64,000 nucleotides of DNA from Leucobacter luti (lineage in GTDB: Bacteria > Actinomycetota > Actinomycetes > Actinomycetales > Microbacteriaceae), in contig NZ_SHKI01000005.1 in assembly GCF_004217175.1 (NCBI RefSeq), positions 470,348 through 534,347 of the forward strand. The letters are read 5' to 3'. The notes under the pieces are model-generated. The model had not been told where the DNA came from and made no database searches. It saw only the letters and a program-made list of their open reading frames with translations. A program made the translations under genes and the position numbers. The first letter of the stretch is position 1, and every line of letters begins with the position of its first letter. Positions 48,772 to 57,021 of the stretch are shown here, piece by piece.

Positions 48772-49596
48772 TTAGACGCGCTCGGCAGCCGCCGGGGCTT
48801 CGGGCGCGGCGACTGCCGCATCGTCCTCCGGCAGCTCCGCACCGGGGTCGCCCGGGTCGTAGCCGGCGCCGATGAGCGAGGCGGCGCGCTCGGTCTGGTT
48901 CGCGAAGTCGAGCATGTCAGTGCGCAGCCCGAGGTCGCGGTCCACGTGCAGGGCCATCGAGTGGGCGGCGCTGCGCACATCGCGCGCTGCAATCGCGTCG
49001 AGCACCGCGCCGTGATCGAGGTGCATCGTTTCAAGCGTGGTGCCCAGGATCACGCGCCCCTCGGTGGCCGCGCGCTGCAGCACCCCCATGACCCCGCGGT
49101 AGAGATCGAGGAGCAGCTTGCTGCCGCTCGCCTCGACCACGAGCAGGTGAAACGAGCCGGGGTTGGTGCTGTGGTCGCACGAGTCGACCTGTCCCGGAGC
49201 GGCGGTCTGCGCGCGGGCGACCGCGGCGCGCAGCTGCTCGAGCTGCTCCGCCGAGCGGTGCACGGCCGCGTGCTGTGCGGCCTCGATCTCGAGCGAGCGA
49301 CGGTAGACGAGTACCTCTTCGAGATCGTGATCTGCGAGGAACTCGGAGAGCAGGGTGCTCACCGGAGTGCGGGCACGCACGAACGTGCCGACACCCGGAA
49401 CGGTCTCGAGCATGCCAAACGCCGCGAGTGAGCGTACCGCCTCACGCACGGTCGACTTGCCCACGCCGATGAGCTCCATGAGCTCCGGTTCGCGCGGAAT
49501 GAGCTCGCCGACGGGCCACTCGTTGCTGGAGATTTTATCTCGCAGGAAATCGAGTGTTGCCCGCGCTTTGTGGGAACCGCGTGTGGTGGTTGTCAT
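48772..49596 (-). CDS. GntR-family transcriptional regulator (FadR/FCD subfamily)
   Basis: The 274-residue regulator has an N-terminal winged helix (about 10-75; PREPELMELIGVGKSTVREAVRSL, GVGTFVR) and a helical FCD ligand-binding domain (about 90-235) with His residues (HLLVVEASGS, MHLDHGAVL) that bind metal in this subfamily. The tail is Ala/Pro/Glu-rich. ATG 49596 follows AGGGG. Its target is not evident; it lies 114 bp downstream of the haem importer genes but has its own TATAGT promoter. Confidence 0.92.
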   Translation of the reverse strand: MTTTTRGSHKARATLDFLRDKISSNEWPVGELIPREPELMELIGVGKSTVREAVRSLAAFGMLETVPGVGTFVRARTPVSTLLSEFLADHDLEEVLVYRRSLEIEAAQHAAVHRSAEQLEQLRAAVARAQTAAPGQVDSCDHSTNPGSFHLLVVEASGSKLLLDLYRGVMGVLQRAATEGRVILGTTLETMHLDHGAVLDAIAARDVRSAAHSMALHVDRDLGLRTDMLDFANQTERAASLIGAGYDPGDPGAELPEDDAAVAAPEAPAAAERV

Positions 49597-49634
49597 CGAC
49601 GAGACCCCTGGTGAGAAACCGGATACGTGGCTCA

Positions 49635-49640
49635 ACTATA
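49635..49640 (-). promoter_or_regulatory. -10 box of the GntR gene
   Basis: Read leftward the hexamer is TATAGT, predicting a start near 49628 and a 32-nt leader with AGGGG before the ATG. Confidence 0.5.
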
Positions 49641-49710
49641 GCGAGCGACGGGCGCCGTGTGCTGGGCGCTCGCCGCTCGCTTGCTGAACGCGCGGTGTGA
49701 TCCGGGCGCG

Positions 49711-50709
49711 TTACTCCGCCGCGGTCTCGGCCGCGAGCCACTCCGTGATCGTGTGGAGCCCGACAATGGTCACCGTGAGGCCGAGGGCCTGCACGTCCCT
49801 TCCCGCGACAAGCAGCGTGCGCTGGGCGCCGGGCAGCGCGGCAACCGCGGGGTTGTCGAGCAGATCCGTGAAGAGCCGCTCCCCGCTGCCGTTCATATCG
49901 ATGAGCAGGATCGCGTCCGGGTCGGCCGCGACAATCTGCTCGGCCGAGATCGGTCCCGTGGTCGTGATGCCCAGCTCCTCGCTCACGCTCACGCCGCCCG
50001 CGAGATCGAGCACGCGCAGCGGGAATGCGGCGCCGGCCGTGATGAACGGCCTGCCGGCCTGGTTGCTGAGCACCAGGACGCGCGCGCCGCTCGGGTCCGC
50101 CGCGGGGGTGAGGCCGCTCGTGAGGGCCTCGGTGAGCGCAACGGCGGCCGCGTCGCCGCCCGTGGCCTGGCCGATGAGGTCGATGTTCGAGGTGACGTGC
50201 GCCACGTCGGTCCACGAATCCGGGAGCTGGAGCGTGGGGGTGCCGGCCTGATCGAGCACGCTGCCGATGGTGTCCTCGGCGCCGTGGCGCGGGCTCATCA
50301 CGACGAGGTCGGGGGCGAGTGCGAGTACCGTCTCCGCGTCGAGTGCCATGGCTACCGGGATGGTGTGGGGTACCTCGCTGAGCTCCGCGATGTGCCCGCC
50401 GAGCGCCGGGTTCGTGACCGCCTCGGGGACCAGTACCAGCCGCTCGGCGAGACCGAGCTCGGCGATCACCTCCGCGCTCTCGTAGTCGAGGGCCGCGATC
50501 GTCTGTGGCGCAGCAGCGAGGTCCAGGCGTGACTCGGTGCCGCCGGGTGCGGCGGGCACGGTGATCGTCCGCGGGAAGTCAGCGGCCGCGGCGGAGGGCG
50601 CGCCGGGTTCGGCGGTGGGCGCCGGGGGAGCCGCCTGGCCACACGAGGCGAGCAGCAGGGTGGCCACCGCGGCGAGGAGGACCGGGGCGACGAGACGTCG
50701 AGATGACAC
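49711..50709 (-). CDS. hmuT: Haem/iron ABC transporter substrate-binding lipoprotein
   Basis: The 332-residue protein has a lipoprotein signal with lipobox LLASC (Cys23), then a periplasmic-binding fold of the TroA/FecB type (about 60-330; PQTIAALDYESAEVIAELG, LAPDLVVMS). Related HmuT proteins bind haem. It is the third gene of the leftward importer operon, 22 bp after the ATPase gene. Substrate is inferred from the neighbouring haem-synthesis genes; a siderophore is possible. Confidence 0.88.
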   Translation of the reverse strand: MSSRRLVAPVLLAAVATLLLASCGQAAPPAPTAEPGAPSAAAADFPRTITVPAAPGGTESRLDLAAAPQTIAALDYESAEVIAELGLAERLVLVPEAVTNPALGGHIAELSEVPHTIPVAMALDAETVLALAPDLVVMSPRHGAEDTIGSVLDQAGTPTLQLPDSWTDVAHVTSNIDLIGQATGGDAAAVALTEALTSGLTPAADPSGARVLVLSNQAGRPFITAGAAFPLRVLDLAGGVSVSEELGITTTGPISAEQIVAADPDAILLIDMNGSGERLFTDLLDNPAVAALPGAQRTLLVAGRDVQALGLTVTIVGLHTITEWLAAETAAE

Positions 50710-50731
50710 GGGAGACCTTTCGAGGGGGGAG

Positions 50732-51553
50732 TTAGGGGGTGTCGGCGGGGACGAGGATGCGGCGCCCGCCGGGAGTGGTGTGCAGCTCGGTGTGCACGCC
50801 GTACACGTCGTGCACCAGGTCCGGCCGCAGCACGGTGCCCGGCGGTCCGGTGTGCGCGCCGCCGCGGCGATCGAGCAGGAGCGCGCTCGTGGTCACGTTG
50901 AGCGCGAGGGTGAGGTCGTGGAGGGCCGCCACGACAATCCTGCCGTCGGCCGCGAGCGCGTTGATGATGCGCTCCACCGCCCGCTGGTGCCCAAGGTCGA
51001 GCGCGGCGGTGGGCTCGTCGAGGAGCACAATTGCGGTGTCCTGGGCGAGCACGCGCGCGAGCTGCGCGAGCTGCTTCTGACCGCCCGAGAGCGTCCCGAA
51101 CCGGCGTCCCGCAAGCTCTGCGATCCCGCACCGCTCCAGCGCACCGGTGATCGCGCGCGCCGGATCCGGTGCCGTGCCAGCCAGGGCGCCCACGCCCACG
51201 AGCTCCGAGACGAGCAGCTCGGGCGGCGCGGCGAGGTCTTGCGGAAGGAGCGCGATGCGGCGAGCCCGCGGCCGGTGGCCGAGGCCGCCGAGATCGACAC
51301 CGCCGTGGGCGAACGAGCCGCGGTGGGCTACGCCCGTGCGCGCGAGCGCGCTGAGGAGCGACGACTTCCCCGCGCCGTTGGGGCCGAGCAGTCCGAGGAC
51401 GCTGCCGGGAGCGAGATCGAGGGTGATCGGCTCGCTGAGGGGGGTGCCGCCCCGCACCGCCGCGAATCCCCGCAGCCGCGCGGGCACGGGCTGGCCGTGG
51501 TTCCCCTGGGGCACCGGGCCGCGCGTCCCGCGGAGGCGGGCGTCCCGCCTCAC
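50732..51553 (-). CDS. hmuV: Haem/iron ABC transporter ATP-binding protein
   Basis: The 273-residue ATPase has Walker A GPNGAGKSS, signature LSGGQKQLAQLARVL, Walker B IVLLDEPTAALD and H-loop ALHDL, in the order of FecE/HmuV-type import ATPases. The first 30 residues are basic and not conserved, so the true start might be further in, but GTG 51553 overlaps the permease stop (GTGA), favouring it. Confidence 0.9.
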   Translation of the reverse strand: MRRDARLRGTRGPVPQGNHGQPVPARLRGFAAVRGGTPLSEPITLDLAPGSVLGLLGPNGAGKSSLLSALARTGVAHRGSFAHGGVDLGGLGHRPRARRIALLPQDLAAPPELLVSELVGVGALAGTAPDPARAITGALERCGIAELAGRRFGTLSGGQKQLAQLARVLAQDTAIVLLDEPTAALDLGHQRAVERIINALAADGRIVVAALHDLTLALNVTTSALLLDRRGGAHTGPPGTVLRPDLVHDVYGVHTELHTTPGGRRILVPADTP

Positions 51554-52557
51554 GCGGCCGCTCGCTTCCGCAGCAGGAGCGCCAGGAACACGGGTGCGCC
51601 AACCAGTGCCGCGACCACGCCGGTTTGCACTACGACCGGGCCGAACGCGGTGCGCGCCACGGTGTCGACCAGCACCATGAAGAGGGCGCCGACGAGCGCC
51701 GAGAGCGGCAGCAGCCGCGCGTGCGACGCGCCCACGAGCAGCCGCATCGCGTGCGGCACGACGAGGCCCACGAAGCTGATGATCCCGCTCACCGCCACCG
51801 CCGCACCGGTCACGAGGGAGGCAACGAGCAGCAGCGCGAATCGCTCCCGGTGCACGTGCACTCCGGAGGTGGTTGCGATCTGGTCGCCGAGGGCGAGCGC
51901 ATCGAGCTGGCGGTGTCGCCCGAAGAGCCAGGAGACCCCGACCAGAATCGGGGCCAGGGCGAGCGCAACGTGGTGCCAGTCGCGCAGTTCGAGGTCGCCC
52001 GCGAGCCAGAACATTGCACTGCGCACGAGCGCGTCGTCAGTGGCGTTTGCGATGAGCACGTTGATCAGCGCGCCCGCGAGCGCGCTCAGCGAGACGCCGA
52101 TCAAGATGACCGTGGCGGAGCCGAGGTCGCGGCGCGTCTGGAGCACGAACTGCAGCAGCAGCGTCACGACGGCCGCGCCGATGAACGCGGCGACTGGGAT
52201 GCCCCAACGCGCGGATCCCGCGAAGCCCAGCGTGATGCTCGCGACCGCGCCGACGGCCGCGCCCGCGGACACCCCGGTGATTCCCGGCTCTGCGAGCGGG
52301 TTCCGCAGCACCGCCTGCATCACCGTGCCCACGCTCGCGAGTGCGGCCCCCACGAGCATCGCGACGATCACCCGGGGGAGTCTGATCGACCAGATGACCG
52401 CGGCGGTGCGCTGCGGCGCGTCGGCCGGCGACACCAGCGCCGCGACGGTCTCGGTGAGCGGGAGTCTCACGATCCCGAGCGCGAGCGAGACGAGGGCCGC
52501 GGCGAGGAGGAGGAGTCCCGCGATCGCCGCGGCGATCCATGGGCGTATTCGAGGCAA
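51550..52557 (-). CDS. hmuU: Haem/iron ABC transporter permease (FecCD family)
   Basis: The 335-residue FecCD permease has about ten membrane helices; LPRVIVAMLVGAALASVG and RNPLAEPGITGVSAGAAVG (about 70-110) are the family signatures, and SFVGLVVPHAMRL (about 265) contacts the ATPase. TTG 52557 follows AAGGA at good spacing and gives the usual length. A GTG at 52650, 8 nt after a TATAAC box, would add 31 residues and be leaderless; it cannot be excluded. First gene of the operon, divergent from hemH. Confidence 0.9.
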   Translation of the reverse strand: MPRIRPWIAAAIAGLLLLAAALVSLALGIVRLPLTETVAALVSPADAPQRTAAVIWSIRLPRVIVAMLVGAALASVGTVMQAVLRNPLAEPGITGVSAGAAVGAVASITLGFAGSARWGIPVAAFIGAAVVTLLLQFVLQTRRDLGSATVILIGVSLSALAGALINVLIANATDDALVRSAMFWLAGDLELRDWHHVALALAPILVGVSWLFGRHRQLDALALGDQIATTSGVHVHRERFALLLVASLVTGAAVAVSGIISFVGLVVPHAMRLLVGASHARLLPLSALVGALFMVLVDTVARTAFGPVVVQTGVVAALVGAPVFLALLLRKRAAA

Positions 52558-52648
52558 CGAGGTTCCTTGGGTGGGTGCACGCGCGAACACTCGCGCCGGA
52601 CGCGGCGACTGGGGGCACGGGAAGAAAACTTCTGCCACCAGTTTCGCC

Positions 52649-52695
52649 ACATCAGATGTTATACATCAGATCTACAGGAAACCTGATGGTACGGT
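52649..52695. promoter_or_regulatory. Divergent hmuU/hemH promoter region with repeats
   Basis: The leftward -10 is TATAAC (52663-52658) and the rightward -10 TACGGT (52690-52695), which is 8 nt before the hemH ATG. Between and over them lie a direct repeat ACATCAGAT (52649-52657 and 52663-52671) and a small palindrome CAGGAAACCTG (52675-52685). This is a likely iron- or haem-responsive operator region; no classical DtxR box is seen. Confidence 0.5.
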
Positions 52696-52702
52696 GCAAA
52701 GC

Positions 52703-53800
52703 ATGACCGAAAAAGCTCTTCCGTACGACGCACTCCTGCTCTGCTCTTTCGGCGGCCCGAACGCCGCCGAAGACGTCATTCCGTTTCTGCGCAACGTGAC
52801 CACGGGAAAGGGAATTCCCGAGGAGCGCCTCGCGGAGGTGGGCCAGCACTACCACCGCTTCGGCGGTCGGAGCCCCATCAACGAGCAGAACCTCGCGCTC
52901 GTCACCGCGCTGCAGGAGGAGCTCGCGAGGCGCGAGATCTCGCTGCCGGTGGTGTGGGGCAACCGCAACTGGCACCCGTACACCGTCGACACGCTGCGCG
53001 ACGCGTCAGCGTTTGGTGCCGGCCGGATCCTCACGCTCGTCACCAGCGCGTACGCCTCGTACTCGGGGAGCCGCCAGTACCGCGAGCACCTCGCCGCCGC
53101 CGTGACCGAGCTCGGTGACCGCGCGCCCGAGATCGATATTCTGCGCCCGTTCTTCAACGACCCGGGCTTCGTTGCGGCGAACCTCGCGGCAATCGAGGAG
53201 GCCGGCGCAACGCTCGAGGGCGGCATCGCGGGCGCGCACATTGTGTACGTGACGCACTCGATCCCCGACACGATGCAGGACGCGTCGGCGGTCACCGGCC
53301 CGGGCTACCGGGAGCAGCACGAGGACGTGCGCGCCACACTCAACGCCGCGCTCGCTGAGCGCCACGGAGAGCAGTTCGCCTCCTCGCTGGCCTACTGCTC
53401 GCGCTCGGGCAACCCGGCGACCCCCTGGCTCGAACCAGACGTCAACGATCACATCGAAGCCCTCGCCGCGGCCGGGGTCACCAAGATCGTGATCTCGCCG
53501 ATCGGGTTCATCTCCGACCACATGGAGGTGGCCTTCGACCTCGACGTCGAAGCGCTCGAGACCGCTGCGGAGCACGGCGTCGCGGCCGTGCGCGCCGGCA
53601 CCGTGGGCACCAGGCCCGAGTTCGTCGGCGGGCTCGTTGACATGATCGTAGAGCGCGCCGCCCGCGAGCGCGGCGAGGCCACCGCGCCGGTCACGGCCGG
53701 AGAGCTGGGCGCGTTCCCCGACGTGGCGCCGCCCGGCAGCTGCCGCATGCGCCACGGCGAAGTCACCGGTCACCCGGTGCTCGCCGGCCCCCACGACTAA
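52703..53800 (+). CDS. hemH: Coproporphyrin III ferrochelatase
   Basis: This enzyme inserts iron into coproporphyrin III in the monoderm (coproporphyrin-dependent) haem pathway. The 365-residue protein has the LLLCSFGGPNAAEDV start (about 12-26), the active-site His in VTHSIPDT (about 182-189), and a Glu in the PIGFISDHMEVAFDLD segment (about 258-273). The ATG has no Shine-Dalgarno and is set by TACGGT 8 nt upstream. The coproheme decarboxylase gene follows after 35 bp, which identifies the pathway variant. Confidence 0.95.
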   Translation: MTEKALPYDALLLCSFGGPNAAEDVIPFLRNVTTGKGIPEERLAEVGQHYHRFGGRSPINEQNLALVTALQEELARREISLPVVWGNRNWHPYTVDTLRDASAFGAGRILTLVTSAYASYSGSRQYREHLAAAVTELGDRAPEIDILRPFFNDPGFVAANLAAIEEAGATLEGGIAGAHIVYVTHSIPDTMQDASAVTGPGYREQHEDVRATLNAALAERHGEQFASSLAYCSRSGNPATPWLEPDVNDHIEALAAAGVTKIVISPIGFISDHMEVAFDLDVEALETAAEHGVAAVRAGTVGTRPEFVGGLVDMIVERAARERGEATAPVTAGELGAFPDVAPPGSCRMRHGEVTGHPVLAGPHD

Positions 53801-53835
53801 CCCCACCCCCGGAATTGCAGCAGAAGGAGCGCACC

Positions 53836-54558
53836 ATGAGCACCACCGCCCCAACGGTCGACCACAGTGGAGTCGCCGAGCGCATCAACGCAGAGACCAA
53901 CTACACCATGTACGCCGCGTTCCGGGAGGTGCGCGGCTCGGGCAGGGTGGGAGTATCCCCGGCCTGGCGCAGTATTGCGCAGAGCCTGCTCGCGGAGCTC
54001 GACGCGATCCCGGGCCTCGTGACCCGCGGCTGGTACGACCTCGCCGGGTTCCGCGCAGACGCAGACCTGCTCGTGTGGTGGCACGCGCCCACCACGGAGG
54101 CGCTGCAGGCTGCCTACCGCACGCTCCTTGAGTGGACCGGAGGCCGGCTTGCTCCGGTGTGGTCGAACATCGGCGTGCACCGTGCCGCGGAGTTCAACCG
54201 TGGCCACGTGCCGGCGTTCCTCGCGGGGGACGCGCCCGGAGACTACGTGTGCGTGTACCCGTTTGTGCGCAGTCACGAGTGGTACCTGCTGCCCGACGCG
54301 GAGCGCCGGGAGATGCTGCGCGAGCACGGTGCAGCCGCGAAAGACTACGGTGACGTGCTCGCCAACACGGTCGCCTCGTTCGCACTCGGCGACTACGAGT
54401 GGCTGCTCGCCTTCGAGTCCGGCGACCTGCTGCGCATCGTCGACCTCATGCGCGAGCTGCGCGCCACCGAGGCGCGCCGGCACGTGCGCGAGGAAATTCC
54501 GTTCTTCACCGGCCCGCGTGTTGCGCCCGTGGAGTTCCTCGCCCGGCTGCTTGGATAG
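53836..54558 (+). CDS. hemQ: Coproheme decarboxylase HemQ/ChdC
   Basis: HemQ converts Fe-coproporphyrin to haem b with hydrogen peroxide. The 240-residue protein of the chlorite-dismutase fold has the catalytic-Tyr motif YPFVRSHEWYLL (Tyr141) and the proximal haem ligand in REHG (His164). The distal Arg of true chlorite dismutases is not evident. The ATG follows AAGGAG, 35 bp after hemH, so the two are one operon. Confidence 0.95.
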   Translation: MSTTAPTVDHSGVAERINAETNYTMYAAFREVRGSGRVGVSPAWRSIAQSLLAELDAIPGLVTRGWYDLAGFRADADLLVWWHAPTTEALQAAYRTLLEWTGGRLAPVWSNIGVHRAAEFNRGHVPAFLAGDAPGDYVCVYPFVRSHEWYLLPDAERREMLREHGAAAKDYGDVLANTVASFALGDYEWLLAFESGDLLRIVDLMRELRATEARRHVREEIPFFTGPRVAPVEFLARLLG

Positions 54559-54638
54559 CGCCCATTTTCGCCGCTCACCTGGGGATCTCTCGAGCAGCTT
54601 GAGCGCCTCAGAGCCGGGTAAGTGCAGCCTCGCCTTGC

Positions 54639-54690
54639 TTGCGTCGCGGCGAAAACGGCGTACCGTTGAAGGTGTAAGTTCGTTCGAACG
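54639..54690 (+). promoter_or_regulatory. dps promoter and palindrome
   Basis: TTGCGT (54639-54644) and TACCGT (54661-54666) with a 16-bp spacer form a plausible promoter. The perfect palindrome CGTTCGAACG (54681-54690) lies in the leader just before the ribosome site AGAGGGGAA. Confidence 0.45.
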
Positions 54691-54705
54691 AGAGGGGAAC
54701 CACAT

Positions 54706-55194
54706 ATGGCTACCACGCAGATCACCATCCCGGCAGCGCAGGGCGATCTCGCCCGCCCGAGCGGAGTTGCCCAGTACCTGACCCCGGTGGTCCACGATCT
54801 CATCGCGCTCGCGGTGAACGGGAAGCAGGCGCACTGGCACGTGCGCGGCGCAAACTTCATTGGCGTGCACGAGTTCCTCGACCAGGTCGTGGCGCACGCG
54901 CAGGACGCCTCCGACGAGGTTGCCGAGCGGATTGTTGCGCTGGGCCTCCCGGTGGACGGCCGCATCGCCACCGTCGCCGCGCGCACCACGACGCCCGAGC
55001 TGAGCGATGGCTTCCAGCAGTCGGTCGTCACCATTCGCGAGATGGTGGCGCAGCTCGATGCAACGCTCACCTCGGTGTACGCTGCGGTGTCCGGTCTCGA
55101 GACTGTCGATCCTGTGAGCCAGGACATCGTCATCGCTATTGCGCAGCAGCTCGACAAGGACCGCTGGTTCCTCGCCTCGCACATCGCCGAGTAG
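54706..55194 (+). CDS. dps: Dps family DNA-binding ferritin-like protein
   Basis: Dps forms a 12-subunit shell that oxidises and stores iron and shields DNA from peroxide. The 162-residue protein has the intersubunit ferroxidase ligands at family spacing: His43 (AHWHVRG), His55, Asp70 and Glu74 (DEVAER). The N-terminus is short and not strongly basic. The ATG follows AGGGGAA. Next to the haem genes and peroxide-using HemQ, which fits iron handling. Confidence 0.95.
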   Translation: MATTQITIPAAQGDLARPSGVAQYLTPVVHDLIALAVNGKQAHWHVRGANFIGVHEFLDQVVAHAQDASDEVAERIVALGLPVDGRIATVAARTTTPELSDGFQQSVVTIREMVAQLDATLTSVYAAVSGLETVDPVSQDIVIAIAQQLDKDRWFLASHIAE

Positions 55195-55266
55195 GCGTCT
55201 GGGGCGGTGGGCTGCTCCGGCGGCCGCACCGCCCGCAGCTGCACCACTCACCGGTGCAGCGCCGCA

Positions 55267-55312
55267 GCAACGACGAAGGCCCCCCTCATTCGAGGGGGGC
55301 CTTCGTCGTTGC
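55267..55312. terminator. Bidirectional terminator between dps and fabF
   Basis: A perfect 21-bp stem (55267-55287 with 55292-55312) surrounds the loop ATTC between two convergent genes. The core is a run of CCCCCC/GGGGGG flanked by AAGG/CCTT. Confidence 0.85.
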
Positions 55313-55318
55313 GGGGAC

Positions 55319-56557
55319 CTACTCGTAGGAGCGAATCGCCACGACGGCGTTGTGCCCGCCGAACCCGAACGAGTTCGAGATCGCGAGCTGCGGTGCCGCG
55401 CCGAGCTGGTGCGGCTCGGCCGAGATTGCCAGCGGGATCTCGGGATCCTGCTCGGTGACGTTGATCGTCGGCGGTGCCACGCGCTGCTGCACCGCGAGCA
55501 CCGTGAAGAGCGCCTCAAGGGCCCCGGTGCCACCCAGCAGGTGGCCGGTCGCGCCCTTGGTCGCGGACACGGGGATCGAGTCGATCCGGTCACCGAAGAC
55601 GTGGCGCAGGGCCGTGTACTCGGCGATATCACCCGTGGGCGTGGAGGTGGCGTGCGCGTTGATGTGCGTCACCTCGTCCGGCGTCGCGCCGGCCTGCGCG
55701 AGTGCCAGTTCAACGGCGCGGCGCGCGCCCTTGCCCTCGGGCTCGGGGGCGGTGATGTGGTAGGAGTCGGCCGTGACGCCGCCGCCCGCGATCTCCGCGT
55801 AGATCTTCGCGCCGCGTGCGAGCGCGTGCTCCTCGGTCTCGAGCACGAGCGCTGCAGCGCCCTCGCCCATCACGAAGCCGTCGCGGTCGATGCTGTAGGG
55901 GCGCGAGGCGGTCTCGGGGGAGTCGTTGCGCTTCGACAGCGCCTGCATCGACGAGAACGACGCGAGCGTGATCGGGTGAATTGCGGACTCCGAGCCGCCG
56001 GCGATCACCACGTCGGCGTAGCCCGCCTGCAGGTGCTCGTACGCGGCCGCGATTGCCTCGGTGCTCGACGCGCAGGCGGACGCAACGGTGCGGGCGTATG
56101 CGCGAGCCTCAAAGTGCATCGACACCGCTGCCGACGGCGCGTTGGGCATCAGCATGGGGACCGTCAGCGGCATGACGCGGCGCGGCCCCTTCTCGCGCAG
56201 GGTGTCCCAGGCGTTGAGCAGCGACCACAGGCCGCCGATGCCGGTGGCCCAGTCGACGCCGAGCCGCTCCGACTCGATCTCGGGGCTGCCCGCGTCAGCA
56301 AACGCCTCCATCGCCGCGATGAGCGCGAACTGGCTGGAGGGGTCGAGGCGCTTGGCGACGGGGCGCGCGAGCACCTCCTCGGGCCGTACCTTCGCCTCTG
56401 CGGCGAACTGTACGGGAAGTTCGTATTGCGCAACCCAGTCGTGCTCGAGGGTCCTCGTGCCGGAAGCTCCGGCGAGGAGCGCGTCCCAGCTCTCCGCGGC
56501 GGTCCCGCCAATCGGTGAGGTGGCGCCAATGCCGGTAACGACAATCTTCTTCGTCAT
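55319..56557 (-). CDS. fabF: 3-oxoacyl-ACP synthase II (FabF)
   Basis: FabF extends the growing acyl chain with malonyl-ACP. The 412-residue protein has the Cys-His-His triad: Cys162 in ASACASSTEAI, His in NAHATSTPTGD (about 305) and His in GATGHLLG (about 340), plus the C-terminal FGFGGHNAVV motif. It is the last gene of the leftward fabD-fabH-acpP-fabF set; a 131-bp gap with a hairpin separates it from acpP. Confidence 0.97.
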   Translation of the reverse strand: MTKKIVVTGIGATSPIGGTAAESWDALLAGASGTRTLEHDWVAQYELPVQFAAEAKVRPEEVLARPVAKRLDPSSQFALIAAMEAFADAGSPEIESERLGVDWATGIGGLWSLLNAWDTLREKGPRRVMPLTVPMLMPNAPSAAVSMHFEARAYARTVASACASSTEAIAAAYEHLQAGYADVVIAGGSESAIHPITLASFSSMQALSKRNDSPETASRPYSIDRDGFVMGEGAAALVLETEEHALARGAKIYAEIAGGGVTADSYHITAPEPEGKGARRAVELALAQAGATPDEVTHINAHATSTPTGDIAEYTALRHVFGDRIDSIPVSATKGATGHLLGGTGALEALFTVLAVQQRVAPPTINVTEQDPEIPLAISAEPHQLGAAPQLAISNSFGFGGHNAVVAIRSYE

Positions 56558-56646
56558 GTGTTGATGCTCCGCATGGTGATCTGATATCTGGGCTGGGCAG
56601 TGGAAGAGCCGGACACGCGAAGCGAATGCGGTCTCCGTACCGGGCG

Positions 56647-56672
56647 GGGAGGCGAACCGTGGTTCGCCTCCC
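56647..56672 (-). terminator. Hairpin after acpP
   Basis: GGGAGGCGAACC (56647-56658) and GGTTCGCCTCCC (56661-56672) are perfectly complementary around two bases. Lying in the acpP-fabF gap, it may cause partial termination so that acpP is expressed above fabF; no T run follows on the leftward strand. Confidence 0.55.
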
Positions 56673-56688
56673 TGCGACCGGGAAAGGG

Positions 56689-56937
56689 TTAGGCCTGAGC
56701 CTTGACGATGAAGTCGACTGCGTCGCCCACGGTCTTGAGGTTCTTGACCTCTTCGTCCGGGATCTTCACGTCGAACTTTTCCTCGGCGTTGACGACGATC
56801 GTCATCATGGAGATCGAGTCGATGTCGAGGTCGTCGGTGAACGACTTGTCGAGCGCGACCACGTCGGCCGCGATCCCGGTCTCGTCGTTGATGAGCTCGG
56901 CAAGACCGGCGAGGACCTCTTCGTTGCTGTATGCCAT
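56689..56937 (-). CDS. acpP: Acyl carrier protein
   Basis: ACP carries acyl intermediates on phosphopantetheine attached to Ser41 in the DIDSI motif. The 82-residue acidic four-helix protein has the usual length. The ATG follows GGAGAAAC. Between fabH and fabF as in the actinobacterial type II fatty-acid cluster. Confidence 0.97.
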   Translation of the reverse strand: MAYSNEEVLAGLAELINDETGIAADVVALDKSFTDDLDIDSISMMTIVVNAEEKFDVKIPDEEVKNLKTVGDAVDFIVKAQA

Positions 56938-57021
56938 GGTGTGTTTCTCCTTAGTTTGGTTCGGGCTGATGAAGTGTATCGGTCGACGCGCGCCGCGCTC
57001 GGGTGACGCGCGCGGTTCCGG

